From Hyphomicrobiales bacterium (GTDB taxonomy: Bacteria; Pseudomonadota; Alphaproteobacteria; Rhodospirillales; JACKKN01): 64,000 bases of DNA. The position numbers and the translations under genes were made by a program. The stretch spans positions 372,001-436,000 of the forward strand of contig JACKKN010000001.1 of NCBI GenBank assembly GCA_024236415.1, in the 5' to 3' direction. Positions 32,353 to 43,022 of the stretch are shown here, piece after piece (position 1 is the stretch's first letter; each line of letters opens with the position of its first letter). The notes under the pieces are model-generated. The model did no database searches, was not told the origin of the DNA, and saw nothing but the letters and a program-made list of their open reading frames with translations.

Positions 32353-33609
32353 ATGAACCTGAAGGAACTCAAAGAAAAATCACCGGCCGACCTGTTGGCC
32401 TATGCCGAGGAACTGGAGATCGAGAACGCCAGCAGCCTGCGCAAGCAGGACATGATGTTCGCGATCCTGAAGCAGCTGGCCGAGAACGATGTGGCGATCT
32501 TCGGCGACGGCGTGCTGGAGGTGCTGCAGGACGGCTTCGGCTTCCTGCGCTCGCCCGAGGCCAACTACCTGCCGGGTCCCGACGACATCTATGTCTCGCC
32601 CAGCCAGGTGCGCCGGTTCAGCCTGCGCACCGGCGACACGGTGGAGGGGCAGATCCGCTCGCCCAAGGACGGGGAGCGGTACTTCGCCCTGCTGAAGGTC
32701 AACGCCATCAACTTCGGTGACCCCAACAACGTCCGCCACCGCATCAACTTCGACAACCTCACCCCGCTCTATCCCGACGAGCGCCTGGTGATGGAGATCG
32801 AGGACCCGACCCTCAAGGACCCCACCAGCCGGGTGCTGGACCTGATCACCCCCATCGGCAAGGGACAGCGCGCCCTGATCGTGGCGCCGCCGCGCACCGG
32901 CAAGACCGTGATGCTGCAGAACATCGCCCACTCCCTGGCCCGCAACCACGCCGAATGCTACCTGATCGTGCTGCTGATCGACGAGCGGCCCGAGGAGGTG
33001 ACGGACATGGACCGCTCGGTGAAGGGTGAAGTCATCAGCTCGACCTTCGACGAGCCGGCGTCGCGCCACGTGCAGGTGGCCGAAATGGTAATCGAGAAGG
33101 CCAAGCGCCTGGTCGAGCACAAGATGGACGTGGTGATCCTGCTGGATTCCATCACCCGCCTGGCCCGCGCCTACAACACCGTGGTCCCGTCGTCGGGCAA
33201 GGTGCTGACCGGCGGCGTCGACGCCAATGCCCTGCAGCGGCCCAAGCGATTCTTCGGCGCCGCCCGCAACATCGAGGAGGGCGGCTCGCTGACCATCATC
33301 TCGACGGCGCTGATCGACACCGGCTCGCGCATGGACGAGGTCATCTTCGAGGAGTTCAAGGGCACCGGCAACTCGGAAATCATCCTCGACCGCAAGCTCA
33401 GCGACAAGCGCACCTGGCCGACCATCGACATCACCAAGTCCGGCACCCGCAAGGAGGAGCTGCTGGTGGACAAGGCCACGCTGAGCAAGATGTGGGTCCT
33501 GCGCCGCATCCTGATGCCCATGGGCGTGACCGATGCCATGGAGTTCCTGCTGGACAAGCTGAAGCACTCCAAAAACAACGCCGACTTCTTCGAGGCCATG
33601 AACAGCTAG
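32353..33609 (+). CDS. rho: Transcription termination factor Rho
   Basis: Rho is the hexameric RNA helicase that ends transcription. The 418-residue protein begins MNLKELKEKSPADLLAYAEELEIENAS, then has the cold-shock-like RNA-binding domain GVLEVLQDGFGFLRSPEANYLPG, Walker A APPRTGKT, the Q-loop and R-loop regions, and GKVLTGGVDANALQRPKRFFGAARNIEEGGSLT. The length is normal, without insertions. It follows hemJ by 278 bp with its own likely promoter. Confidence 0.98.
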   Translation: MNLKELKEKSPADLLAYAEELEIENASSLRKQDMMFAILKQLAENDVAIFGDGVLEVLQDGFGFLRSPEANYLPGPDDIYVSPSQVRRFSLRTGDTVEGQIRSPKDGERYFALLKVNAINFGDPNNVRHRINFDNLTPLYPDERLVMEIEDPTLKDPTSRVLDLITPIGKGQRALIVAPPRTGKTVMLQNIAHSLARNHAECYLIVLLIDERPEEVTDMDRSVKGEVISSTFDEPASRHVQVAEMVIEKAKRLVEHKMDVVILLDSITRLARAYNTVVPSSGKVLTGGVDANALQRPKRFFGAARNIEEGGSLTIISTALIDTGSRMDEVIFEEFKGTGNSEIILDRKLSDKRTWPTIDITKSGTRKEELLVDKATLSKMWVLRRILMPMGVTDAMEFLLDKLKHSKNNADFFEAMNS

Positions 33610-33733
33610 GGCCAAGGCCCGCTCAAGACCCGGCCCATATCCCGCAAGAAAACCCTCCTCTCCCGGCGGGAGGGTGAGGGGACGGTACCGGCCAGGGCGC
33701 ACCGCGCGGAGAGATCCAGCACCCTCACCCCGA

Positions 33734-33804
33734 CCCTCTCCCTCAGGGAGAGGGAGTCCACCCGAGTCCGGCTACCTCCACTACCCTCTCCCTCAGGGAG
33801 AGGG
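33734..33804. repeat. Two copies of a 21-bp palindrome between rho and qor
   Basis: A 10-bp stem, CCCTCTCCCT and AGGGAGAGGG around one C, occurs at 33734-33754 and identically at 33784-33804. GGGAGGGTGAGGGG-type half-elements flank the pair (near 33664 and 33825). These resemble dispersed intergenic repeats of proteobacteria and may help to terminate the convergent rho and oxidoreductase transcripts. Confidence 0.7.
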
Positions 33805-33845
33805 AGGGACCCGCGCCGTCAGGCGTGGGAGGGTGAGGGGGAATC

Positions 33846-34823
33846 CTACACCACCAGCACCGTCGAGCCCGTGGTCTTGCGCGCCTCCAGGTCGCGGTGG
33901 GCTTGGGCGGCCTCGGCCAGGGGATAGGTCTGGTTGACCTCGATCCGCACCTGGCCGCCCAGGACCACGTCGAACAGGTCCTGCGCGGTGGCCACCAGGT
34001 CGGACCGGGCGGCGGTGTAGGTCATCATGGTCGGCCGGGTCAGGAACAGCGATCCCTTCTGCGACAGCAGCAGCGGCGACACCGGGTCCACGGGGCCCGA
34101 GGCGTTGCCGTAGGTGACCATCATGCCCAGCGGCGCCAGGCAGTCGATGGAGCCCATGAAGGTGTCCTTGCCCACCGAGTCGTAAACCACCCGCACGCCC
34201 TTGCCGCCGGTCAGGTCGCGCACCCGTTCGGTGAAGTTCTCGCGGGTGTAGACGATGGTGTGGTGGCAGCCGTGGGCCCGGGCCAGCTCGGCCTTTTCGT
34301 CCGAGCCCACGGTGCCGATGACCGTGGCGCCCAGGTGGTTGGCCCACTGGCAGGCGATCAGGCCGACCCCGCCCGCCGCGGCGTGGAACAGGATGGTGTC
34401 GCCCGGCTGCACCGGGCAGGTGCGGCGCAGCAGGTATTGCGCCGTCATGCCCTTCAGCATCATGGCGGCGGCGGTCTTCTCGTCGATGCCGTCGGGCAGC
34501 TTGACCAGGCGGTGGGCCGGGATCAGCCGCACCTCGGCATAGGAGCCCGGCGGCTGTCCGGCATAGGCCACCCGGTCACCCGGTGCCAGGTCTTGCACAC
34601 CTTCGCCCACGGCCTCGACCGTGCCGGCGCCCTCCAGCCCGATGGACGTGGGGAAGGGCGGCAGGGGATACAGCCCCGTGCGCTGGTAGACCTCGATGTA
34701 GTTCAGGCCCACGGCGGACTGGGCCAGGCGGACCTCGCCGGGGCCGGGGTCGCCGACCTCCACGTCCTCCCACTTCATCACCTCGGGGCCGCCGGTTTCA
34801 TGGATGCGGATGGCTTTGCTCAT
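33846..34823 (-). CDS. NADPH:quinone oxidoreductase family protein
   Basis: The 325-residue zinc-independent medium-chain dehydrogenase has the quinone oxidoreductase pattern: MSKAIRIHETGGPEVMKWEDV, VGLNYIEVYQRTGLYP, GLEGAGTVEAVGEGV, and the NADPH site FHAAAGGVGLIACQWA with SDEKAELA. The zinc-binding cysteines of alcohol dehydrogenases are missing, as expected. It should reduce quinones by one or two electrons with NADPH. It converges on rho across the repeat region and lies 34 bp after ogt. Confidence 0.93.
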   Translation of the reverse strand: MSKAIRIHETGGPEVMKWEDVEVGDPGPGEVRLAQSAVGLNYIEVYQRTGLYPLPPFPTSIGLEGAGTVEAVGEGVQDLAPGDRVAYAGQPPGSYAEVRLIPAHRLVKLPDGIDEKTAAAMMLKGMTAQYLLRRTCPVQPGDTILFHAAAGGVGLIACQWANHLGATVIGTVGSDEKAELARAHGCHHTIVYTRENFTERVRDLTGGKGVRVVYDSVGKDTFMGSIDCLAPLGMMVTYGNASGPVDPVSPLLLSQKGSLFLTRPTMMTYTAARSDLVATAQDLFDVVLGGQVRIEVNQTYPLAEAAQAHRDLEARKTTGSTVLVV

Positions 34824-34857
34824 GGTCCCTCTCTGTCGTTTCTGTGGTTCGTTCGGT

Positions 34858-35319
34858 TCAGATCAATTGTGCGCCCTCCAGGCGCAGCAGGGCCTGCTTG
34901 GTTTCCACCCCGCCGGCGCCGGAGAAGCCGGTCAGGCGGCCGTTCGCCCCCATCACCCGGTGGCAGGGGATGAGAATGGGAATGGGGTTGCGGCCGCAGG
35001 CGCCGCCCACGGCCCGGGGCGAGGAACAGAGCTCTTGCGCCAGGTCGCCGTAGGTGCGGGTGCGGCCATAGGGGATGCGCGCCATGGCGTCGCAGACCCG
35101 GCGCTGGAACGGGCCGCCGCCCGGGCGCAGGGGCAGGTCGAATTGGTGCAGGGTTCCGTCGAAATAGGCGTTCAACTGGTCCGCGGCGCGGCGCAGCAGG
35201 GGCGTGTCGCCGGCCTCGCCGCCGCCGCCGGCGCGGCCGAACTCCAGCACCACGATGGCCCCGTCCTCCTCGAACAGGGTCAGGGGACCGAACGGGGAGT
35301 TCAGGGACCGGTAGACCAT
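34858..35319 (-). CDS. ogt: Methylated-DNA-protein-cysteine methyltransferase
   Basis: The 153-residue protein repairs O6-methylguanine by moving the methyl group to its own cysteine. The active site ILIPCHRVMGANGRLTGFSGA and the winged-helix part FQRRVCDAMARIPYGRTRTYGDLA are present. There is no Ada-type N-terminal regulatory domain, so this is the stand-alone Ogt/AGT form. It starts 9 bp after the DUF255 gene stop. Confidence 0.93.
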   Translation of the reverse strand: MVYRSLNSPFGPLTLFEEDGAIVVLEFGRAGGGGEAGDTPLLRRAADQLNAYFDGTLHQFDLPLRPGGGPFQRRVCDAMARIPYGRTRTYGDLAQELCSSPRAVGGACGRNPIPILIPCHRVMGANGRLTGFSGAGGVETKQALLRLEGAQLI

Positions 35320-35328
35320 GAAACGATC

Positions 35329-37359
<2,031 letters not shown>

Positions 37360-37543
37360 GCGGTCCCCTCGCCGTGGTGAAAACGGGACGGGGTCCGGTG
37401 TCCTGGCCGTTGTCTTCGTGGCCGTTGCCAGCGCCCCCGCACTCGCTTACTTTGGGCTTGGCGGCCGGCGAAACAACCACAAATGTGAAAGGGTTAATCG
37501 CCATTCGCCGCTTCGGGTGCGGGCAGGAAAAGGGGCCAGGACC

Positions 37544-37813
37544 ATGAAGATTTCCGTCGACATCGATTGCACGCCCGAGGAGGCGCGGACCTTCCTCGGC
37601 CTGCCGGACGTCAAACCCATGCAGGAATCCCTGTTGCGCGAGGTCGAGGCGCGCATGAAGAAGAACCTGGCCGTCATGGAACCCGAAGCCATGTTCAAGA
37701 TCTGGATGCCGGCCGGCCTGCAGGGGCTGGAGCAACTGCAGAAGATGTTCTGGTCGCAGATGACCAAGGGCGCCGCGGCCGCCGCCGGCAAGAAGCCGGA
37801 CGACAAGAGCTAG
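37544..37813 (+). CDS. DUF6489 family small protein
   Basis: The 89-residue protein starts MKISVDIDCTPEEARTFLGLPDVKPM and contains PEAMFKIWMPAGLQGLEQLQKMFWSQM, the family pattern of DUF6489. It is predicted helical after a short beta strand. Function unknown. Upstream frame is open, but the ATG at 37544 starts the conserved part. The ferredoxin-like gene follows 14 bp later, so the two are probably cotranscribed. Confidence 0.85.
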   Translation: MKISVDIDCTPEEARTFLGLPDVKPMQESLLREVEARMKKNLAVMEPEAMFKIWMPAGLQGLEQLQKMFWSQMTKGAAAAAGKKPDDKS

Positions 37814-37827
37814 GAACCGCCACCGCC

Positions 37828-38142
37828 ATGTACTACCGCTGCCACGTCTTCTGCTGCACCAACCAGCGGCCCGAGGGGCATCCGCGCGGGTCCTGCGCCC
37901 GCTGCGATTCGGTGGCCCTGCGCGACTACATGAAGGCCCGGGCCAAGGAAATGGGCCTCGACGGCGTGCGCATCAATTCCGCCGGCTGCCTGGATCGCTG
38001 CGAGCTGGGCCCGACCATGGTGGTCTACCCGGAAGGCATCTGGTACCGCTACCAATCCGACGCCGACGTGGACGAGATCCTGACCCGGCACCTGCGCGAC
38101 GGCGAGCCGGTGGAACGGCTCATGCTGCGCGACGACCAGTAA
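37828..38142 (+). CDS. Thioredoxin-like (2Fe-2S) ferredoxin
   Basis: The 104-residue protein has the pattern of small thioredoxin-fold [2Fe-2S] proteins: HVFCCTNQRPEGHPRGSCARC near the N-terminus and NSAGCLDRCELGPTMVVYPEG in the second half, giving four conserved ligand cysteines plus two extra ones. It is a likely one-electron carrier whose partner is unknown. It ends one base before a 20-bp palindrome and 37 bp before mnmE. Confidence 0.9.
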   Translation: MYYRCHVFCCTNQRPEGHPRGSCARCDSVALRDYMKARAKEMGLDGVRINSAGCLDRCELGPTMVVYPEGIWYRYQSDADVDEILTRHLRDGEPVERLMLRDDQ

Positions 38143-38143
38143 C

Positions 38144-38163
38144 GCCTACTATATATAGTAGGC
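38144..38163. promoter_or_regulatory. Perfect 20-bp palindrome upstream of mnmE
   Basis: GCCTACTATATATAGTAGGC reads the same on both strands with no spacer. It begins one base after the ferredoxin stop (TAA ends at 38142) and lies 17 bp before the mnmE start. It is far more AT-rich than its surroundings. It could be a dimer-binding operator or a melting element for an mnmE promoter. There is no T-run, so a terminator role is unlikely. Confidence 0.55.
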
Positions 38164-38179
38164 TCGGCCCGACCTGATC

Positions 38180-39520
38180 ATGACCGAGGACACCATCTTC
38201 GCCCCCGCCAGCGGCGCCCCGCCGTCGGGGGTGGCCGTGGTGCGCCTGTCCGGCCCGGGGGCGGGGGAGGCCCTGGCGGCCCTGGCCTCGTGCGGCGTGC
38301 CCGAACCGCGCCGGGCCACCCTGGCCGAGATCCGCGACGGCCTCGGCGGCCCGGTCCTGGACCGGGGGCTGGTGCTGTGGTTTCCGGGGCCGCGCAGCTT
38401 CACCGGCGAGGACGTGGCCGAACTGCACCTGCACGGCGGCCGCGCCGTGGTGGCGGCGGTGCTGACGGCCCTGGGCCGGCGGCCGGGCCTGCGCCTGGCC
38501 GAGCCCGGCGAATTCTCGCGCCGCGCCTTCCTGGCCGGCAAGCTGGACCTGACCGCCGTCGAGGGCCTGGCCGACCTGGTGGCCGCCGAGACCGAGGCCC
38601 AGCGGCGCCAGGCCCTGCGCCAGATGGAGGGCGGGCTGGCGCGCCTGTACGACGGCTGGCGCGACCGCCTGGTGCGGGCCCTGGCCCACCTGGAAGCCAG
38701 CATCGACTTCGCCGACGAAGAGGTCCCCGACGGCCTGGCGGCGGCGGCCCGGGAGGCCGCGGCGGCCCTGGCCCAAGAGATCGCCGGCCACCTGGCGGAC
38801 GGCCACCGCGGCGAACGCCTGCGCACCGGCTTCCGCATGGCCATCCTGGGCCCGCCCAACGCCGGCAAGTCCAGCCTGCTGAACCGCCTGGCCCGCCGCG
38901 ACGCGGCCATCGTGTCGGAGCGGGCGGGCACCACCCGGGACGTGATCGAGGTGCACCTGGACCTGGGCGGCTATCCGGTGGTGGCCGTGGACACGGCGGG
39001 CCTGCGCGAGGCCGCCGACGAGATCGAGCGCGAGGGCGTGACCCGGGCCCGGGCCCAGGCCGCCGGGGCCGACCTGCGCCTGGTGGTCCTGGACGGCGCG
39101 GATCTGCCGGCCCTGGACCCGGCGGCCCTGGACCTGGTGGACGGCACCGCTCTGGTCCTGGTCAACAAAGCCGACCTGCTGACGGACCCCGCGACCGTGC
39201 CGGCCTCGGTGGCCGGGCGTCCGGTGTTCGCCGTCTCGGCCCGGACGGGGGCCGGGCTGGACGGCCTGCTGGCGGCACTGGAAGGGGAGGTGCGCGACCG
39301 TTTCGGGGGCGCCGGCGACGCGGTCCTGACCCGGGCCCGCCACCGCGAGGCCCTGGAAGGGGCGGTGGACCACCTGGACCGGGCCGCGGCGGGAACGGCG
39401 CCCGAGCTGTTGGCCGAGGACCTGCGCCTGGCCGCCCGGGCCCTGGGCCGCATCACCGGCCGGGTGGACGTGGAGGACTTGCTGGACGTGATCTTCCGCG
39501 ATTTCTGCATCGGCAAGTGA
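38180..39520 (+). CDS. mnmE: tRNA modification GTPase MnmE
   Basis: MnmE and MnmG add the carboxymethylaminomethyl group to U34 of tRNAs. The 446-residue protein has the N-terminal tetrahydrofolate-binding domain (TIFAPASGAPPSGVAVVRLSG), a G domain with GPPNAGKSSLLN, DTAGLRE and NKADL, and the C-terminal catalytic Cys in the ending FCIGK (Cys443). The G domain is complete. No clear ribosome binding site precedes the ATG. A parS site follows the stop by 5 bp. Confidence 0.97.
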   Translation: MTEDTIFAPASGAPPSGVAVVRLSGPGAGEALAALASCGVPEPRRATLAEIRDGLGGPVLDRGLVLWFPGPRSFTGEDVAELHLHGGRAVVAAVLTALGRRPGLRLAEPGEFSRRAFLAGKLDLTAVEGLADLVAAETEAQRRQALRQMEGGLARLYDGWRDRLVRALAHLEASIDFADEEVPDGLAAAAREAAAALAQEIAGHLADGHRGERLRTGFRMAILGPPNAGKSSLLNRLARRDAAIVSERAGTTRDVIEVHLDLGGYPVVAVDTAGLREAADEIEREGVTRARAQAAGADLRLVVLDGADLPALDPAALDLVDGTALVLVNKADLLTDPATVPASVAGRPVFAVSARTGAGLDGLLAALEGEVRDRFGGAGDAVLTRARHREALEGAVDHLDRAAAGTAPELLAEDLRLAARALGRITGRVDVEDLLDVIFRDFCIGK

Positions 39521-39525
39521 GCCGG

Positions 39526-39541
39526 TGTTTCACGTGAAACA
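39526..39541. promoter_or_regulatory. parS centromere site 1
   Basis: TGTTTCACGTGAAACA is a perfect 16-bp parS consensus. The symmetry extends three bases further on each side (39523-39544, 22 bp). It lies between mnmE and mnmG, 3.5 kb before parB, and would load ParB near the candidate origin. Confidence 0.93.
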
Positions 39542-39597
39542 CCGCCCATGGTCCGGTCCCGTTTGACAGGACCCGGGCGCGTCCCTAATTTGCCGCC

Positions 39598-41487
39598 ATG
39601 GCTGGACTGGAAGCACCTTCGACCTATGACGTCGCCGTGGTGGGCGGCGGCCACGCCGGCTGCGAGGCCGCGGCGGCGGCGGCGCGTCTGGGCGCCCGCA
39701 CCCTGCTGCTGACCCACCGGGCCGACACCATCGGCGAGATGTCCTGCAACCCGGCCATCGGCGGCCTGGCCAAGGGCCAGCTGGTGCGCGAGATCGACGC
39801 CCTGGACGGGCTCATGGGGCGGGTCATCGACCGGGCCGGCATCCAGTACCGCATGCTGAACCGCAAGAAGGGGCCGGCCGTGCGCGGGCCCCGGGCCCAG
39901 GCCGACCGCAAGCTGTACCGCCAGGCCATGCAGGCGGCCCTGGCCGCCCAGGAGAACCTGGAAATCCGCGAGGGCGCGGCCGAGGACCTGCTGTTCGATT
40001 CCCGGGGCGGCCTGCGCGGCCTGGTCACCGGCGATGGCACCGAGATCCGCGCCGGTGCCGTGGTGATCACCACCGGCACCTTCCTGCGCGGGGTCATCCA
40101 TGTGGGGACCACCACCTTTCCGGCCGGGCGGGTGGAAGACAGGTCCTCTATTGGTCTGGCCTACACCTTCAAGCGCCTGGGCTTTCCCCTGGGCCGCCTG
40201 AAGACGGGGACGCCGCCGCGGCTGGACCGCCGCACCATCCCCTGGGACGACCTGGAACCGCAATACGCCGACGACCCGCCGGTGCCGTTTTCGTTCCTGA
40301 CCGACCGCGTCACCGTGCCCCAGGTGGACTGCCGCATCACCGGCACCACGGCGGCGACCCACGACCTGATCCGCGCCAACCTGGACCGGGCACCCGTGTA
40401 CTCGGGGCAGATCGCCGGCACGGGGCCGCGGTACTGTCCTTCGGTGGAGGACAAGGTGGTGCGCTTCGCCGAGCGGGACCGCCACCAAATCTTCCTGGAG
40501 CCCGAGGGCCTGGACGACCCAACGGTCTATCCCAACGGCATCTCCACCTCTTTGCCCAAGGACGTGCAGCTGGAGATGCTGAAGACCATCCCGGGGCTGG
40601 AGGGGGCGCGCATGGTGCGCCCGGGCTACGCCATCGAGTACGACTTCGTGGACCCCCGGGCCCTGGCTCCGACCCTTGAGACGCGGCGGGTTCCGCGCCT
40701 GTACCTGGCGGGGCAGATCAACGGCACCACGGGATACGAGGAGGCGGCGGCCCAGGGCCTGCTGGCCGGCGCCAACGCCGCCCTGGCCGTGGCTGGGAGC
40801 GAGCCGGTGGTCCTGGACCGGGCAACCGCCTACATGGGGGTCATGGTGGACGACCTGGTGACCCAGGGCACGCGGGAGCCCTACCGCATGTTCACCTCCC
40901 GCGCCGAGTACAGGTTGCTGCTGCGCGCCGACAACGCCGACCAGCGCCTGACCCCCCTGGCCGTGGCCCGGGGCCTGGCCGGGGCGGCGCGGGCGACGGC
41001 CTTCGCCGGCAAGACCGGCGACCTGGCCCAGGCACGGCAGATGCTCATGGGCCTGGCCGCCACCCCCAACGAGCTGGCCCGCCACGGCATCCTGGTCAAC
41101 CGGGACGGGGCCCGGCGCACGGTTCGGGACCTGCTGGCCTATCCGGACCTGGACCTGGCGCGCCTGGCGGCGGTCTGGCCGCAGCTTGCTTCCCTGAATG
41201 GGGCCGTGGCCGAGCAGATGGAGATCGAGGGCAAGTACGCCGGCTACCTGGAGCGGCAGGACGCCGACATCCGTGCCTTCCGCCGCGACGAGGCCCTGGA
41301 GATCCCCGCCGACCTGGATTTCGGCGCCTTGGCCGGCCTGTCCACCGAGGTGCGGCAGAAGCTGGAGGCGGCGCGGCCGGCAACCCTGGGTGCGGCGGCA
41401 CGCATTTCCGGGGTCACCCCCGCGGCCCTGACGGCCCTGCTGGGGCACGTGCGCCGGCGGCAGGGGCCCCGGCGCCTGTCCGCCTGA
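39598..41487 (+). CDS. mnmG: tRNA uridine-5-carboxymethylaminomethyl(34) synthesis enzyme MnmG
   Basis: MnmG (GidA) is the FAD/NADH partner of MnmE. The 629-residue protein has the N-terminal FAD motif VAVVGGGHAGCEAAAAAAR, MSCNPAIGGLAKGQLVREIDALDG, LKTGTPPRL, the Cys-containing YCPSVEDK motif, GQINGTTGYEEAAAQG and TSRAEYRLLLRADNAD. All are standard. It lies between two parS sites and 17 bp before rsmG. Confidence 0.98.
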   Translation: MAGLEAPSTYDVAVVGGGHAGCEAAAAAARLGARTLLLTHRADTIGEMSCNPAIGGLAKGQLVREIDALDGLMGRVIDRAGIQYRMLNRKKGPAVRGPRAQADRKLYRQAMQAALAAQENLEIREGAAEDLLFDSRGGLRGLVTGDGTEIRAGAVVITTGTFLRGVIHVGTTTFPAGRVEDRSSIGLAYTFKRLGFPLGRLKTGTPPRLDRRTIPWDDLEPQYADDPPVPFSFLTDRVTVPQVDCRITGTTAATHDLIRANLDRAPVYSGQIAGTGPRYCPSVEDKVVRFAERDRHQIFLEPEGLDDPTVYPNGISTSLPKDVQLEMLKTIPGLEGARMVRPGYAIEYDFVDPRALAPTLETRRVPRLYLAGQINGTTGYEEAAAQGLLAGANAALAVAGSEPVVLDRATAYMGVMVDDLVTQGTREPYRMFTSRAEYRLLLRADNADQRLTPLAVARGLAGAARATAFAGKTGDLAQARQMLMGLAATPNELARHGILVNRDGARRTVRDLLAYPDLDLARLAAVWPQLASLNGAVAEQMEIEGKYAGYLERQDADIRAFRRDEALEIPADLDFGALAGLSTEVRQKLEAARPATLGAAARISGVTPAALTALLGHVRRRQGPRRLSA

Positions 41488-41503
41488 CCGCGACCCCCTG
41501 GCC

Positions 41504-42178
41504 GTGTTTCACGTGAAACATCCGGTACCGCGATCGGCCCCCGGACCGGGCGGGGGAGGGGGCGCGCCCTATGGCCCCGCCGACCTGGCCCGGGACCTGG
41601 ACCTCGCCGCGGCGGACCTGGACCGGCTGGAGCTTTACGCCGACCTGCTGGTGAAATGGCAGCGGCGCATCAACCTGGTGGGCGGCGGCACCGTCGCCGA
41701 CATGTGGCGGCGGCATTTCCTGGATTCGGCCCAGCTCCGGCCCCTGGTCCCCGCCGGCGCCCTGGTGGTGGACCTGGGCAGCGGCGCCGGGTTCCCCGGC
41801 CTGGTCCTGGCCATCCTCCACGACGGCCCGGTGCACCTGGTGGAGAGCGACGCGCGGAAATGCGCCTTCCTGCGCGAGGCGGACCGGGTGACGGGGGCGG
41901 GGGCGGTGATCCACAACGGCCGCATCGAGGCCCTGGACCTGCCGCGCGCGGACGTGGTCACGGCCCGGGCCCTGGCGTCCCTGGACCGGCTGCTGGCCCA
42001 TGCCGCGCCGATCCTGAAGCCGGGCGGGTTTTGCCTGTTTCCCAAGGGGCGCGCCGTCGCTTCGGAATTGACGGAAATCGGGAAAACCTGGAATATGACA
42101 CTCTCGCGGATCCCAAGCCGCTCCGACCCGTCCGGGGTCGTCCTCAGGATCGAGGGGATTTCCCGAAAAGATGTATGA
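41504..42178 (+). CDS. rsmG: 16S rRNA (guanine527-N7)-methyltransferase RsmG
   Basis: RsmG (GidB) methylates G527 of 16S rRNA. The 224-residue protein has the SAM-binding motif LVVDLGSGAGFPGLVLAI and the conserved RRHFLDSAQL and ARALASLDRLL segments. The start used is the GTG within parS, giving MFHVKHPVPRS; a later start is possible because residues 7-25 are low-complexity. The stop overlaps the parA start by 8 bp. Confidence 0.93.
   Translation: MFHVKHPVPRSAPGPGGGGGAPYGPADLARDLDLAAADLDRLELYADLLVKWQRRINLVGGGTVADMWRRHFLDSAQLRPLVPAGALVVDLGSGAGFPGLVLAILHDGPVHLVESDARKCAFLREADRVTGAGAVIHNGRIEALDLPRADVVTARALASLDRLLAHAAPILKPGGFCLFPKGRAVASELTEIGKTWNMTLSRIPSRSDPSGVVLRIEGISRKDV
41505..41520. promoter_or_regulatory. 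parS centromere site 2, inside the rsmG start
   Basis: A second perfect TGTTTCACGTGAAACA, about 2 kb from the first. It overlaps the first codons of rsmG, which read GTG TTT CAC GTG AAA CAT, so the centromere is translated as the peptide MFHVKH. ParB binding here could also hinder expression of rsmG-parA-parB. Confidence 0.93.
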
Positions 42179-43022
42179 CGCCCCGCCCCAAGACGCCGCT
42201 CCGCCGCCGCCCGCCGGCGCCCCGGCGCCGCGCCCGCCGCGCATCATCGCCATCGCCAACCAGAAGGGCGGGGTGGGCAAGACCACCACGGCCATCAACC
42301 TGGCCACGGCCCTGGCGGCGGTGCGCAAGAGGGTCCTGATCGTCGACCTGGACCCCCAGGGCAACGCCAGCACCGGCCTGGGCATCGACCGCAAGGACCG
42401 GGTGTGGAACGCCTATCACCTGCTGATCGGCGAGACGACCCTGGAAACGGCGGTGCACGACACGGATATTCCCGGCCTGCACATCGTCCCCTCGGGCCCC
42501 GACCTGGCCGGGGCGGAGATCGAGCTGGTGTCCTTCGAGCGGCGGGAATATTGCCTGCGTTCGGCCCTTGGCCAGGGCGCCGGTCCGGCCGCGGGCGCCT
42601 ACGACTACATCCTGATCGACAGCCCCCCGTCCCTGGGCCTGCTGACCCTCAACGCCCTGGTGGCGGCCCAGGCGGTGCTGGTCCCCCTGCAATGCGAGTT
42701 CTTCGCCCTGGAAGGCATCAGCCACCTGGTCAAGACCGTCGAGCGGGTCAAGCGCACCTTCAACCCCGGCCTTGAGATTCAAGGCATTGTCCTGACCATG
42801 TTCGACTCGCGCAACAACCTGTCCGACGCGGTGGAAAGCGACGTGCGCGAATTCTTCGGCGACGTGGTGTACCAGACCGTGATCCCGCGCAACGTCAAGG
42901 TGTCCGAGGCCCCGTCGCACGGCCGTCCGGTGCTGGTCTACGACATGAAGTGCAAGGGGTCCCAGGCCTACCTGCACCTGGCCGGCGAGGTCCTGCGCCG
43001 CGAGAAGCGGATGACGGCGTGA
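42171..43022 (+). CDS. parA: Chromosome partitioning ATPase ParA
   Basis: The 283-residue protein is a Walker-type ParA with a proline-rich leader (residues 4-22) before the deviant Walker A QKGGVGKTTTAINLA (lysines 32 and 37). Walker A', DLDPQGNASTGLG, and the later ILIDSPPSLGLLTLNAL follow. ATP-driven ParA gradients move ParB-parS complexes to the cell pole. Overlaps with rsmG (8 bp) and parB (1 bp) show coupling. Confidence 0.97.
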   Translation: MYDAPPQDAAPPPPAGAPAPRPPRIIAIANQKGGVGKTTTAINLATALAAVRKRVLIVDLDPQGNASTGLGIDRKDRVWNAYHLLIGETTLETAVHDTDIPGLHIVPSGPDLAGAEIELVSFERREYCLRSALGQGAGPAAGAYDYILIDSPPSLGLLTLNALVAAQAVLVPLQCEFFALEGISHLVKTVERVKRTFNPGLEIQGIVLTMFDSRNNLSDAVESDVREFFGDVVYQTVIPRNVKVSEAPSHGRPVLVYDMKCKGSQAYLHLAGEVLRREKRMTA

